Shown here: in pieces, positions 52,400 through 60,761 of the stretch
Position numbering within the stretch: position 1 is the stretch's first letter
Layout of the letters: the number at the start of each line of letters is the position of its first letter
NCBI GenBank assembly: GCA_002359895.1
Contig: DEOB01000010.1
Coordinates: 349,746-413,745 of the forward strand
Origin: Stenotrophomonas sp. UBA2629
GTDB lineage: Bacteria > Pseudomonadota > Gammaproteobacteria > Xanthomonadales > Xanthomonadaceae
Direction: 5' to 3'
Length of the DNA: 64,000 nt
The notes under the pieces: model-generated
The model's input: the letters and a program-made list of their open reading frames with translations, nothing else
The model's database searches: none
What the model was told of the DNA's origin: nothing
Program-made: the position numbers and the translations under genes

Positions 52400-52848
52400 A
52401 ACGCCCGGGGGCGTGTGGCACGTCCTTGTCTTCAGATTTTCTAGGTCATGAACTGGTGCCGCCTAGGTCATGAACTGGTGCCGCAGATACTGATATTGAT
52501 GGGCAAGCCATTGTATTGATTTGCACTGCTGCCTATTCCAAAGGTTCCTGTTTTTTGTGTAATAAATTGGTCGGGGACAAGTTATTTACTGCTGTAGTAA
52601 TCTGACTGCTTAGTACGAAAGCACGACATTTTGGCTGAAGGGGGCGGCAACGGGACGTTTAGCACCTATCTTGGTGTTGGATGTGAGTGTCGAAAGTTTC
52701 GATGCTGATTCTCGTGCCTTTGATGTCTAGGTAGCACAGTCTGGCTGTCGAGAGTTGGGATGACTAAGGTTCTGCGTCTGCTCCTTGTTTTGGCCGTCAT
52801 TCGATTCGAAGCGGACGTTTTGAAATTAGTTGAGTTTTAGGGCGCCAC
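52400..52848. other. A+T-rich 449-base gap
   Basis: No gene is seen. It starts with a perfect 22-base tandem duplication (52441-52484) and is clearly lower in G+C than the core genes, which suggests foreign origin. A segment near 52571 (GGTCGGGGACAAGTTATT) resembles ends of small repeat elements, from memory only. Confidence 0.45.
52441..52484. repeat. Perfect tandem duplication of 22 bases
   Basis: The unit CTAGGTCATGAACTGGTGCC plus GC occurs twice, back to back, at 52441-52462 and 52463-52484. It may be an insertion or excision scar at the edge of the A+T-rich pair. Confidence 0.85.
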
Positions 52849-53568
52849 CTAACGAAAAAGAGAAATTTCGACATCATTAGGATTTTCTATGGGATGGCGA
52901 TCCCTTATTCCTATAATTGTCCTTGCGAGAATTTCGAATGTTTCTGGTGCCGGCGAGCATTTGGAGGTCATTGCTTTCGCGATGTGAACCTTATTGATTG
53001 AATTGCCACAGCCCCCGTTTGCATCGAGGAACTTTGCAAACTGCGCGAGCCAAGGCCTGGTGGGGTCGAAATATTCTCGAAACTCAGGCTCTTTTGAGCG
53101 AACGCTGGCCGGAACGAAGTCAGCTTCAAAGCAAGAGCTGATAAAGCAATCAGGAGCGAAGCATTCCTCAAATGACCCTCCTGAAGATCCATTCTTGTAG
53201 GTTACAACCGGTTCGAATGGAACTTTGAAAGGCGTGAATTGAGAGCCTTTTATATGTTTTTGTGCGGCTTTTCCTTCAATGTCATCGTCGAATGTTACTA
53301 CGATAGGGCGATCGTGGGTTAGTGTCATTTTAAGCAATCTAATTGCATGTCTGAGATTTCCGATTCCGTTGTAGTTGGCAATAACGACCCCGTGTTCCTT
53401 AAAGTCCAGGCCGCAATCTTCTAACAAGCTCTTAAAAGTGACCTCCTCAGATTCGCCTTCAACTAGAATATAGATGCATTGTTTCATCGCCTCTTTTCTC
53501 ATCATGGCTTCATGATGGAGTTCGGCCAGCATTTCGTCGTATTGGATGTCTTCAATTGTTGTTGCCAT
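52849..53568 (-). CDS. Stand-alone TOPRIM-domain protein (OLD-like)
   Basis: A 239-residue protein from A+T-rich DNA. YILVEGESEEVTF near residue 33 matches TOPRIM motif 1 with its conserved Glu; VVTFDDDIEGK near residue 90 gives the DxD metal motif; NKVHIAKAM near 205 resembles the closing Lys/Ala motif of OLD-family nucleases. No ATPase domain is attached, unlike full OLD. Such proteins are often nuclease parts of defence or mobile elements. It is the second of two minus-strand genes, the first unknown. Confidence 0.6.
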   Translation of the reverse strand: MATTIEDIQYDEMLAELHHEAMMRKEAMKQCIYILVEGESEEVTFKSLLEDCGLDFKEHGVVIANYNGIGNLRHAIRLLKMTLTHDRPIVVTFDDDIEGKAAQKHIKGSQFTPFKVPFEPVVTYKNGSSGGSFEECFAPDCFISSCFEADFVPASVRSKEPEFREYFDPTRPWLAQFAKFLDANGGCGNSINKVHIAKAMTSKCSPAPETFEILARTIIGIRDRHPIENPNDVEISLFR

Positions 53569-53623
53569 GTAGAGGCCTCAAGTAGATGTGATGTCACAAA
53601 TGGTTGTGTGAGTCGGCGTTTCT

Positions 53624-54220
53624 CTAAGTCTGATCCGGCAGCCCTGGCTCTAACGATAAGCACGCAATCCTTGTCTGCCCCGTTCGGATCGCGATCAATA
53701 TCTCGCCAAATAGTGAGAGGTCGGTTGGGTCAATGGAGTCGTGCCCGCTTTGCCAACTACGCGCTGAAACAAAAGTTTCGTCGTCCTCCCTTATCAAATG
53801 AGGGTGATATAGCCAAAACCATATGAAATAAATGTAGGATTCTGGAGTCCAAGACTTTTTTGCTGCGGTATACATATTTACAGCGTCAAGTATGGAGAAG
53901 TGGTTAAAAACCCCATTAAAGCGATGTATAGTGCCTCTATCGCGATCAGCATGCTTGAAGAAATTGCGTGATTTAAAAGCTGAAGCAAGCCACTCCTTGC
54001 GCTTTCCTTCACGGATGTAGGTTGTGTCGCGAATTATGCTAGTCCCGCCAAAGCTCCCACTGATGTCATGAAGAACTTGCGCTGCCGCCTCGGATAGTGT
54101 GTGGATTGAGACCGGGTCGCCATCGTTAAAGAAAAGGGAAATGGCTTGATTTAGCTGTCTTTCCGCCACGTCAAATTTGGTTAAGTCCAATATTATTTCT
54201 TTCATATTTGATGTTTGCAT
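53624..54220 (-). CDS. Unknown protein paired with the TOPRIM gene
   Basis: A 198-residue A+T-rich gene. The sequence opens FDVAERQLNQAISLFF, then PVSIHTLSEAAAQVLHDI and SRNFFKHADRDRG, ending in helical and hydrophilic stretches. It resembles a scattered family of unassigned proteins with an NFFKHAD motif. RNFFKH satisfies the R-x4-H pattern of HEPN ribonucleases, but that may be chance. AGGA precedes ATG 54220. It lies 55 bases upstream of the TOPRIM gene on the same strand and is probably co-transcribed. Confidence 0.6.
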   Translation of the reverse strand: MQTSNMKEIILDLTKFDVAERQLNQAISLFFNDGDPVSIHTLSEAAAQVLHDISGSFGGTSIIRDTTYIREGKRKEWLASAFKSRNFFKHADRDRGTIHRFNGVFNHFSILDAVNMYTAAKKSWTPESYIYFIWFWLYHPHLIREDDETFVSARSWQSGHDSIDPTDLSLFGEILIAIRTGQTRIACLSLEPGLPDQT

Positions 54221-54286
54221 GTCCTGCTGTGTGTCTTTGGCTGGATTCCGCTGTTCGTTCTATTCTATCTGTATTTACTTTTGCCA

Positions 54287-54579
54287 TTGAGCTGCCGGCC
54301 CCTTCATTTGACCACCTCTCAGCTTTTTGAGAAATTCAAAAATAAAGGAATTCGGCGAAACTAATCCCAAGCAGAGAGGTGGTTTTGCCATGAAGAAGTC
54401 GAAGTTCACCGAAGAGCAGATTGTGTTTGCCCTGCGCCAGACTGAGGGCGGCACATCGGTCGGCGAGACGTGTCGAAAGAAGGGGATTTCCGAGGCTACG
54501 TTCTGCAACTAGAACAAAAAGTATGGCGGCTTGGGTATATCCGAGCTGCGCCGACTACGGCAGCTCGAGGAGGAGACCC
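54287..54579 (+). mobile_element. IS3-family remnant (orfA with internal stop)
   Basis: A reading frame from ATG 54390 (KKSKFTEEQIVFALRQTEGG...GISEATFCN) is the orfA transposase N-terminus of an IS3-family element. A TAG at 54510 replaces the usual Trp codon of the FxNWKKKYGG motif; the same frame continues with KKYGGLGISELRRLRQLEEE and then stops resembling the family at about 54579. OrfB and the right end are missing. TGAGCTGCCGGCCCC at 54287 may be the left terminal repeat. Confidence 0.8.
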
Positions 54580-55120
54580 CAATGGTGCCCACCGAAGTCC
54601 GAGTGGACGATCGGGCCTTGCCGCTGGGCACCCAATTGGCCGAGATCGAGCAAACCGCCACCGTTGGCCGCCAAGCCGGCATGCACCTCACCTTCCCGGT
54701 CCTGACCGAGACCGCGCGCACCTTCCGCCTCACTGGCCCGGCCATCGAAGCGGGCACGGTGGCCAAGACGACGGGTCCAATGGTCAGTCCACCATGCACA
54801 TAGGTGCCTGGGGGCACGTGCCTTACAAGGAAGCACCGGATGAGGTTTTTTCTCTCATGTCAGCCTGGTTCAAAGTACTGCCGACGAGCAATTTTTAGAC
54901 ATCGTCGATGTCCGCTGCTGGCCGGAGGCGGTCTGTGGTGACATGGAGTGAAATAGGTTCGTCTCCATTCCGAAGGCGCAGGACCCGCTTCCGTCTTTAG
55001 GGCCCTTGGAGAGGGCATTAGCCATAGTCTGTACAACCACGATTAGCCATGGTCTGTACGTGAGGCACAGACTATGGCTATCCGTACAAAACGATGCGCT
55101 GATAGCATTCTCTCCGGCAC
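54580..55120. other. Rearranged stretch between IS3 remnant and frmR
   Basis: An open frame in phase with the IS remnant continues to 54803 (MVPTEVRVDDRALPLGTQLA...) but no family is recognised; it may be the fused tail of a destroyed gene. Repeated TAGCCATAGTCTGTAC words follow at 55019-55080. No convincing gene. Confidence 0.4.
55019..55080. repeat. Direct and inverted TAGCCAT(A/G)GTCTGT repeats
   Basis: Copies at 55019-55034 and 55044-55059 are direct (one mismatch); 55067-55080 is the exact reverse complement of the first 14 bases. The cluster lies 60-140 bases upstream of the frmR start. Confidence 0.75.
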
Positions 55121-55127
55121 CAAAATA

Positions 55128-55142
55128 TACTGTCCCCCAGTA
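55128..55142 (+). promoter_or_regulatory. Probable FrmR operator
   Basis: TACTG-TCCCC-CAGTA has perfect 5-base arms around a C-run, the form bound by FrmR/CsoR-type repressors, placed 19 bases before the frmR start. Confidence 0.7.
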
Positions 55143-55160
55143 CAGGATATGGGCCCGCCA

Positions 55161-55436
55161 ATGCCGCACTCGCCGGAAGAAAAAAAGAAGGTTCTGGCCC
55201 GGGTCAAGCGCATCCGGGGGCAGTGCGATGCGCTGGAGCGCGCACTGGAGGCCGGTGCGGACTGCAACCCGGTGCTGCAGCAGATTGCGGCTATCCGTGG
55301 CGCCGTCAACGGGTTGATGTCCGAGGTGATGGAAGCGCATCTGCGCGAGGAATTTGGTCAGCCGGCGCGCTCGGAGGCGCAACGTGCGGCGCGGGTGACC
55401 GAGATGTCCAGCCTTATCCGTTCGTATCTCAAATAA
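55161..55436 (+). CDS. frmR: Formaldehyde-responsive repressor FrmR
   Basis: A 91-residue DUF156/CsoR-family regulator: MPHSPEEKKKVLARVKRIRGQCDALERAL with the conserved Cys near residue 35 in the formaldehyde-sensing position (EAGADCNPVLQQIAAIRGAVNGLM follows) and His in VMEAHLREEF. It represses frmA and its own gene until formaldehyde cross-links the sensor. ATG 55161 gives normal family length; ATG 55149 is in frame. Confidence 0.93.
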   Translation: MPHSPEEKKKVLARVKRIRGQCDALERALEAGADCNPVLQQIAAIRGAVNGLMSEVMEAHLREEFGQPARSEAQRAARVTEMSSLIRSYLK

Positions 55437-55483
55437 TTACGTGGCGCGTCGCGCCGCGTTCCACTGTTTCTCAGGAGAAGATC

Positions 55484-56593
55484 ATGAAATCACGTGCCGC
55501 CGTCGCGTTTGGCCCCGGCCAGCCGTTGCAGATTGTCGAGATTGATGTCGCACCGCCGAAGGCCGGCGAAGTGCTGGTCAAGATCACCCACACCGGTGTC
55601 TGCCATACCGATGCGTTCACGCTGTCCGGTGATGACCCGGAAGGTCTGTTTCCGTGCGTGCTGGGCCACGAAGGCGCCGGCATTGTGGTGGAGGTGGGCG
55701 AGGGTGTGAGCTCGGTGAAACCGGGCGACCATGTGATTCCGCTGTATACCGCCGAATGCGGTGAGTGCCTGTTCTGCAAGAGTGGCAAGACCAACCTGTG
55801 TACCGCCGTGCGTGCGACGCAGGGCAAGGGCGTGATGCCCGATGGCACCACGCGTTTTTCGTACAACGGTGAGCCCATCTATCACTACATGGGCTGCTCG
55901 ACGTTTTCCGAATACACCGTGGTGGCCGAAGTGTCGTTGGCCAAGGTCAACCCGGACGCCAACCCGGAACATGTGTGCCTGCTGGGCTGCGGTGTGACCA
56001 CTGGCATCGGCGCGGTGCATAACACCGCCAAGGTGGCCGAAGGTGACAGCGTTGCGGTGTTCGGCCTGGGTGGTATTGGCCTTGCGGTGATTCAGGGCGC
56101 ACGTCAGGCCAAGGCCGGCCGTGTGATCGCCATCGACACCAACCCGTCGAAGTTTGAGTTGGCCAGGCAGTTTGGTGCCACCGACTGCGTCAATCCCAAG
56201 GATCACGACAAGCCGATTCAGCAGGTGATCGTGGAGATGACCGGTTGGGGCGTTGACCACAGCTTTGAGTGCATCGGCAACACCAACGTGATGCGCGCGG
56301 CGCTGGAATGTGCGCACCGTGGCTGGGGCCAGAGTGTGATCATTGGCGTGGCCGGTTCGGGGCAGGAAATCTCCACGCGTCCGTTCCAGCTGGTTACTGG
56401 CCGCAAGTGGATGGGCACGGCGTTCGGTGGCGTGAAGGGCCGCAGTCAGCTGCCGGGCATGGTGGAAGATGCGATGAAGGGTGATATTGAACTTGCCCCG
56501 TTCGTCACCCATACCATGGAGTTGGACAAGATCAACGACGCGTTCGACTTGATGCATGAAGGCAAGTCGATCCGTTCGGTGATCCACTACTGA
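55484..56593 (+). CDS. frmA: S-(hydroxymethyl)glutathione dehydrogenase
   Basis: A 369-residue class III alcohol dehydrogenase oxidising the formaldehyde-glutathione adduct to S-formylglutathione. GVCHTDAFTLSGDDPEG holds the catalytic zinc Cys, GHEGAGIVVEVGEGV the His-Glu region, CGECLFCKSGKTNLC the structural zinc site, and FGLGGIGLAVIQGA the NAD-binding loop. AGGAGAAG precedes ATG 55484. Confidence 0.96.
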   Translation: MKSRAAVAFGPGQPLQIVEIDVAPPKAGEVLVKITHTGVCHTDAFTLSGDDPEGLFPCVLGHEGAGIVVEVGEGVSSVKPGDHVIPLYTAECGECLFCKSGKTNLCTAVRATQGKGVMPDGTTRFSYNGEPIYHYMGCSTFSEYTVVAEVSLAKVNPDANPEHVCLLGCGVTTGIGAVHNTAKVAEGDSVAVFGLGGIGLAVIQGARQAKAGRVIAIDTNPSKFELARQFGATDCVNPKDHDKPIQQVIVEMTGWGVDHSFECIGNTNVMRAALECAHRGWGQSVIIGVAGSGQEISTRPFQLVTGRKWMGTAFGGVKGRSQLPGMVEDAMKGDIELAPFVTHTMELDKINDAFDLMHEGKSIRSVIHY

Positions 56594-56594
56594 G

Positions 56595-56933
56595 ATGACT
56601 ACGATGTTGAATAAAGATGCATTGGCAGCCGCGTTGGCCGGCATGGGCGACGACCAGGAAGGCCGCGAGGCGATCGACCGCCTGCAGGAGCAGGATCTGG
56701 TGAAGATCGATCAGTTGATTCTGTCGTCGCTGGACGGCACCTGGAAGAAGGCGGGCTTCGTCACCACCGGTGTGTTGCTTGCCGCGCCTGACGAATACGA
56801 GGACATCCCGGAGGCGTTCTATGCGTTGCGTATCCGCAGCCTGGCTGACGCTTCGCGCATTGACGTGAAGGGCGACCTGGACGTGTTGAAGACCTGCGAA
56901 ATCCGCCTGTCCTCGGCATCGGGAGCGGGTTGA
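56595..56933 (+). CDS. Conserved protein of unknown function in the frm operon
   Basis: A 112-residue acidic protein starting one base past the frmA stop and ending one base before fghA, so it is part of the operon. Features: QEGREAIDRLQEQDLVKIDQLILSSLDGTWKKAGFVT, then YEDIPEAFYALRIRSLADASRIDVKGDLDVL. No catalytic motif or signal is seen and no family is recognised; a formaldehyde-related accessory role is inferred from position only. Confidence 0.75.
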   Translation: MTTMLNKDALAAALAGMGDDQEGREAIDRLQEQDLVKIDQLILSSLDGTWKKAGFVTTGVLLAAPDEYEDIPEAFYALRIRSLADASRIDVKGDLDVLKTCEIRLSSASGAG

Positions 56934-56934
56934 G

Positions 56935-57768
56935 ATGACGGCCGAGCGCATCGAACACCGGGCTTGTTTTGGCGGTTGGCAGGATGTCTACCGCCACACG
57001 TCCGCCGTGCTGGATTGCGAGATGACGGTGGCGGTGTATCTGCCACCGCAGGCCGAACACGGTCCGTGCCCGGTGTTGTACTGGCTGAGCGGCTTGACCT
57101 GCACCGAGCAGAATTTCATTACCAAGGCCGGCGCGCAGCGTTACGCGGCGGAGCACGGCATCATTCTGGTTGCCCCGGACACCAGTCCGCGCGGTGAGGA
57201 TGTGGCTGATGCCGATGGTTATGACCTGGGCAAGGGTGCGGGCTTTTATCTCAATGCCACGCGTGCGCCGTGGGCAGACCATTACCGCATGTATGACTAC
57301 ATCGTGGATGAGCTGCCGGCGTGGGTGCAGGCCAATCTGCCGGCCAACGATGTGCGTGCGATCAGCGGGCACTCGATGGGCGGGCACGGCGCATTGACCA
57401 TCGCGTTGAAGAACCCCGGCCGCTACCGCAGCGTGTCGGCGTTCTCGCCGATTGTGGCGCCGTCGCAGGTTGCCTGGGGGCAGAAGGCGTTCACCGCGTA
57501 TCTGGGCGAAGACCAAACGGCGTGGGCGCAGTACGACGCAACGGCGTTGGTCGCAGATGCGCAGGAACGCTTGCCGCTGCTGATCGACCAAGGTAGCGGG
57601 GACGAGTTCCTCGACAACCAGCTGCGCCCGCAGTTGCTGCAGGCCGCGTGCGAAGCTGCGGGCCATCCGTTGCAGTTGCGGATGCAGCCGGGCTACGACC
57701 ACAGCTACTACTTCATCAGCAGCTTCATTGGCGAGCACATCGCGCATCACGCCAAGGCGATGCGCTGA
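56935..57768 (+). CDS. fghA: S-formylglutathione hydrolase
   Basis: A 277-residue esterase-D-type alpha/beta hydrolase completing formaldehyde detoxification by releasing formate and glutathione. YWLSGLTCTEQNFITKAG is the family opening, SGHSMGGHGAL near residue 145 holds the catalytic Ser, DQGSGDEFL the Asp and GYDHSYYF the His. Fourth gene of the frm operon. Confidence 0.96.
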   Translation: MTAERIEHRACFGGWQDVYRHTSAVLDCEMTVAVYLPPQAEHGPCPVLYWLSGLTCTEQNFITKAGAQRYAAEHGIILVAPDTSPRGEDVADADGYDLGKGAGFYLNATRAPWADHYRMYDYIVDELPAWVQANLPANDVRAISGHSMGGHGALTIALKNPGRYRSVSAFSPIVAPSQVAWGQKAFTAYLGEDQTAWAQYDATALVADAQERLPLLIDQGSGDEFLDNQLRPQLLQAACEAAGHPLQLRMQPGYDHSYYFISSFIGEHIAHHAKAMR

Positions 57769-57843
57769 GTTACAACCGGGTGGGCGCAATGCTTGCCCGG
57801 GCAGGGAGGGCTTCATACATGAAGCCCTCTGCGTTCACGCGGT

Positions 57844-58548
57844 CTACCGCGTGACTGCCGAGGCGCCTGCGTCTGCCTGCAGGCAGAAATCCGTATACGC
57901 ATAGCGTGAATCACGCAGCACGGTTTCGCCTTGGGTCAATGCGAGAGGATGGCTGAACATCGGTCCGTCGCTGACGCAGGTATGGAACTCGCCGTTCTCA
58001 CCGCAGGCATCCACCGCTGTTGGTAATGCGGCAAGCAATGAACGGTCGAAGGCACGGCCTGCAAACGATGCAGTGATGTGTTGCGTATCCACGCAGCAAA
58101 GCTGGGCGCGCAAGCCGCCGTCGATCATCGTCTGTGCCAGCGTGAGGGTGTCGCTGCCGAACAAAGGAAACAGCGTCTTCCAGCCCAATGCGGCGTATTG
58201 CTGCGTGCGCCAATCGCGGATGTCCTGCAGCAGCAGGTCGCCGAAGGCCAGAGTTTCCAGCCCCGGCCAGCGTTGCTGTGCTTCATGCAGGGTGGCGGTC
58301 ATGCGCTGCAGGTACAGCGCGTTGTCGCAGGCTTGTGGAATCCACGAGGGCAGCAGCGGCAAGCCGGCGGCATCTGCCTGCGCCTGCAACACGTCCAGGC
58401 GCACGCCTTGCATCGACGCGCGTTGGTAGCCTTCGGTGAGTGTGGTCAGCAGCGCGACTACATGTACATCGTCGCGCTGCTGCAGATGGTGTAACGCCCA
58501 GGCGGCGTCTTTACCGCCGCTCCAGGACAGCAGAACCGGAGTGCTCAA
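57844..58548 (-). CDS. Dph6-like ATP-pyrophosphatase domain protein
   Basis: A 234-residue protein of the adenine nucleotide alpha-hydrolase fold. LLSWSGGKDAAWALHHL is the PP-loop (SGGKD); GVRLDVLQAQADAAGLPL, LAFGDLLLQDIRDWR and DACGENGEFHTCV are diphthine-ammonia-ligase family marks. Bacteria lack diphthamide, so the true substrate is unknown; ATP-dependent amidation is the likely chemistry. Confidence 0.88.
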   Translation of the reverse strand: MSTPVLLSWSGGKDAAWALHHLQQRDDVHVVALLTTLTEGYQRASMQGVRLDVLQAQADAAGLPLLPSWIPQACDNALYLQRMTATLHEAQQRWPGLETLAFGDLLLQDIRDWRTQQYAALGWKTLFPLFGSDTLTLAQTMIDGGLRAQLCCVDTQHITASFAGRAFDRSLLAALPTAVDACGENGEFHTCVSDGPMFSHPLALTQGETVLRDSRYAYTDFCLQADAGASAVTR

Positions 58549-58551
58549 GAC

Positions 58552-58890
58552 TCAGCGCACATCGCGCAGTTCCCAGTGGTTGCCGGCCAGCAGGCGCATG
58601 CGCTGCTTGAACACGTCACCCGGCAGGCTGGTGCTGGCCTGCAGGTTGATGCGCAGGTCGGCCTGTTCGCCGGTGACGGTGGCCTGCGGATCGACGGCGG
58701 CCATGGATTGATCCACATCATCCGGCTCGTCCTGCACCGACTTCCAACGTTCGAACAACTCGGTGGTACGCAGGGCGGCCTGCAACTGCTCAGCAAAGGC
58801 CTCCGCGCCACTGGCGGTGAAGGACAGGCGCGGATCGTTGCCGCGAGCTTTGGCCGGGTCAGGGAGGGAAATTGAATAGTGCACGGTCAT
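58552..58890 (-). CDS. Hypothetical protein upstream of the Dph6-like gene
   Basis: A 112-residue soluble protein (MTVHYSISLPDPAKARGNDP...), with a beta-rich start and an acidic centre. No motif is recognised. It lies three bases from the Dph6-like gene on the same strand, so the two are probably co-translated. Sequence composition supports a real gene. Confidence 0.7.
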   Translation of the reverse strand: MTVHYSISLPDPAKARGNDPRLSFTASGAEAFAEQLQAALRTTELFERWKSVQDEPDDVDQSMAAVDPQATVTGEQADLRINLQASTSLPGDVFKQRMRLLAGNHWELRDVR

Positions 58891-58959
58891 GCAGGTTCTC
58901 CTTGTAAGGGGCTCAGCCTAGCGCGGTGTGTGTTGCGATGGTGTAGGTACGCAGCGGCT

Positions 58960-59901
58960 TCAACCAAAGGTATGCAGTTCATCGGCAAACCCAATGGTCA
59001 CCGCGCCCTTACCGACGTTGACCATGCCGGTCAGGCTCATCACCGCCTCCATCAACACCACGCCTTTGGCCTCACAGGTGCCACGCAGCTGTGCATAGCC
59101 GGGCAGGGCGCGCAGTTCGTCCAGCGGGCCGCCGTAGCTGACGCACACCACCGGCGTCATCAAGCCATGGTTGACGCGCTTGCCGACGAAGTGGAACAGG
59201 GTCTGCACGGCGTTGTCGAAACCTTTGATCTTGGCCACCGGCTCGGTGTTGCCACGGTAGCCATGCAGCACCGGCTTGATGTCCAGCGCGCTGCCCAGTG
59301 CGGCACTGAACAAGCCCACGCTGCGGTCGCCTTTATGACGGGCGCGGGCGCGCATGTAATAGAGATCGCGGGTGACCATGTAGCCGTGCACGTTGCCGGC
59401 CACCTGTTCCAGCCGCTCGCGCATCTGCTGCACGGTGGCGCCGGAATCGCGCAGGCGCACCGCTTCCACCGCGCTTACCGCTTGGGCGGCAAACAGGTTC
59501 TGCGTGTCGATCACGCGCAGGCTGAAGGGCGAGTTGTAACCAGCGGCCTGGCGGATGGGCTTGTATTCGTTGAGGATGCTGTAGCCGGCCTGCACCGCGT
59601 TGTCATACAGCGGGCTGCGGGTGCGGGTGATGGTCAGGCAGAACACCTGGTCGAAATCGGTGACCAGCTGCTCCAGGAACAGTTGGCGGATCTGTTCGGC
59701 GGTGTAGGGGATGGTTTCCGCCTCCGCGCCTTGATCGATGAGCGGACCCTGCAGGAAGGCCAGGGTGTCGGTTTCGTCCCGTTGGTCAGGCAGCACGGTC
59801 TGGCCGATGCGCACGGCGATGGGCAGCAACACGATGTTGTTCTGGTGCAGGTAGTTCATCGGCAGGTCGCATGCCGAGTCCACCACGATTCCAATGCGCA
59901 T
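58960..59901 (-). CDS. DegV-family fatty-acid-binding protein
   Basis: A 313-residue DegV protein. RIGIVVDSACDLPMNYL opens the N-terminal domain, IPYTAEQIRQLFLE and FCLTITRTRSPLYDNAVQAG follow, and VVCVSYGGPLDEL closes the lipid-binding cleft. Homologues bind fatty acids (FakB-like). ATG 59901 is chosen because the fold begins directly after it. Confidence 0.9.
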   Translation of the reverse strand: MRIGIVVDSACDLPMNYLHQNNIVLLPIAVRIGQTVLPDQRDETDTLAFLQGPLIDQGAEAETIPYTAEQIRQLFLEQLVTDFDQVFCLTITRTRSPLYDNAVQAGYSILNEYKPIRQAAGYNSPFSLRVIDTQNLFAAQAVSAVEAVRLRDSGATVQQMRERLEQVAGNVHGYMVTRDLYYMRARARHKGDRSVGLFSAALGSALDIKPVLHGYRGNTEPVAKIKGFDNAVQTLFHFVGKRVNHGLMTPVVCVSYGGPLDELRALPGYAQLRGTCEAKGVVLMEAVMSLTGMVNVGKGAVTIGFADELHTFG

Positions 59902-60142
59902 GCGGAGCTCTCTCCCGATCCGATAAGTCGTCTTGGACGGAACCCTATCGTAAAAAGGGCGCCGGGCGCACGGTTCAGGGGGGAGGTGGTGCATCGGACA
60001 AGTCCTATTTCACGATGAGCGCATATCCACGGGCTTGGCGGCCCATTAAGCTAGCGCCCAAGCAACCCGGCCTGTGCTTGTGTTGCGACGATTGGCAGGG
60101 GATGTCGCTGCCTGAAGACGGGCGGTGAGCGGGGTGGCAGGT

Positions 60143-60682
60143 ATGGAAACGGTAGAACAGGTAGTGGATTTCTGGCGTACGGCCGGGCCAAAGCGTTGGT
60201 TTTCACGGGATGACGCCTTCGATGACGAGTTCCGTGGGCGCTTTGAGAGCCTGCATTGGCTGGCTGCCCGCCGTGGCTGCGAGGAATGGTTGCAGACCGC
60301 CGATGGCGCACTGGCGCTGCAGGTGCTGCTGGACCAGTTCCCGCGCAACTGCTTCCGCGGCACCGCGCACTCTTACGCTACCGATGGCCTGGCGCGGCAC
60401 TACGCCATGCGCACCATCGAGGAAGGCCTGGACCGGGAGCTGACCCCGCAGCTGAGGGCCTTCATCTACCTGCCGTTCGAGCACTCCGAGGACCCGCAGG
60501 ACCAGGACCGCTCAGTGGCCATGTTCGAGGTGCTGGGCGACCTGGAGTACCTCAAGTTCGCCGAACTGCACCGCGACATCATCCGTCGCTTTGGCCGCTT
60601 TCCGCACCGCAACGCCGTGCTGGGCCGCATTCCCACCCCGGAAGAGCTGCACTTTCTGGTTGAAGGCGGGTTTGCGGGGTGA
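60143..60682 (+). CDS. DUF924-family protein
   Basis: A 179-residue helical protein of the DUF924 family: VVDFWRTAGPKRWFSRDDAFDDEF, LLDQFPRNCFRGTAHSYATD, YLPFEHSEDPQDQDRSVAMF and FGRFPHRNAVLGR are typical. TPR-like fold; function unknown. ATG 60143 is preferred over GTG 60125. Confidence 0.92.
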   Translation: METVEQVVDFWRTAGPKRWFSRDDAFDDEFRGRFESLHWLAARRGCEEWLQTADGALALQVLLDQFPRNCFRGTAHSYATDGLARHYAMRTIEEGLDRELTPQLRAFIYLPFEHSEDPQDQDRSVAMFEVLGDLEYLKFAELHRDIIRRFGRFPHRNAVLGRIPTPEELHFLVEGGFAG

Positions 60683-60710
60683 GCGTTCGCAGCGTGTATC
60701 GCCTTGAATA

Positions 60711-60737
60711 AAAAACGCCGGCATTGCCGGCGTTTTT
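60711..60737. terminator. Bidirectional terminator
   Basis: AAAAACGCCGGC-ATT-GCCGGCGTTTTT is a perfect hairpin with A/T tails on both sides between the convergent DUF924 and glutaredoxin-fusion genes. Confidence 0.92.
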
Positions 60738-60761
60738 GTTTTCGTACGTTACAGCGGGCGA

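Noticed and set aside
52441..52484. CRISPR-like repeat
   Set aside because: The 22-base units are directly adjacent with no spacer and only two copies.
53624..54220. Firm assignment of a HEPN ribonuclease
   Set aside because: Only the short RNFFKH pattern supports it; the family as I recall it does not always keep the Arg, so I keep it as a hypothesis.
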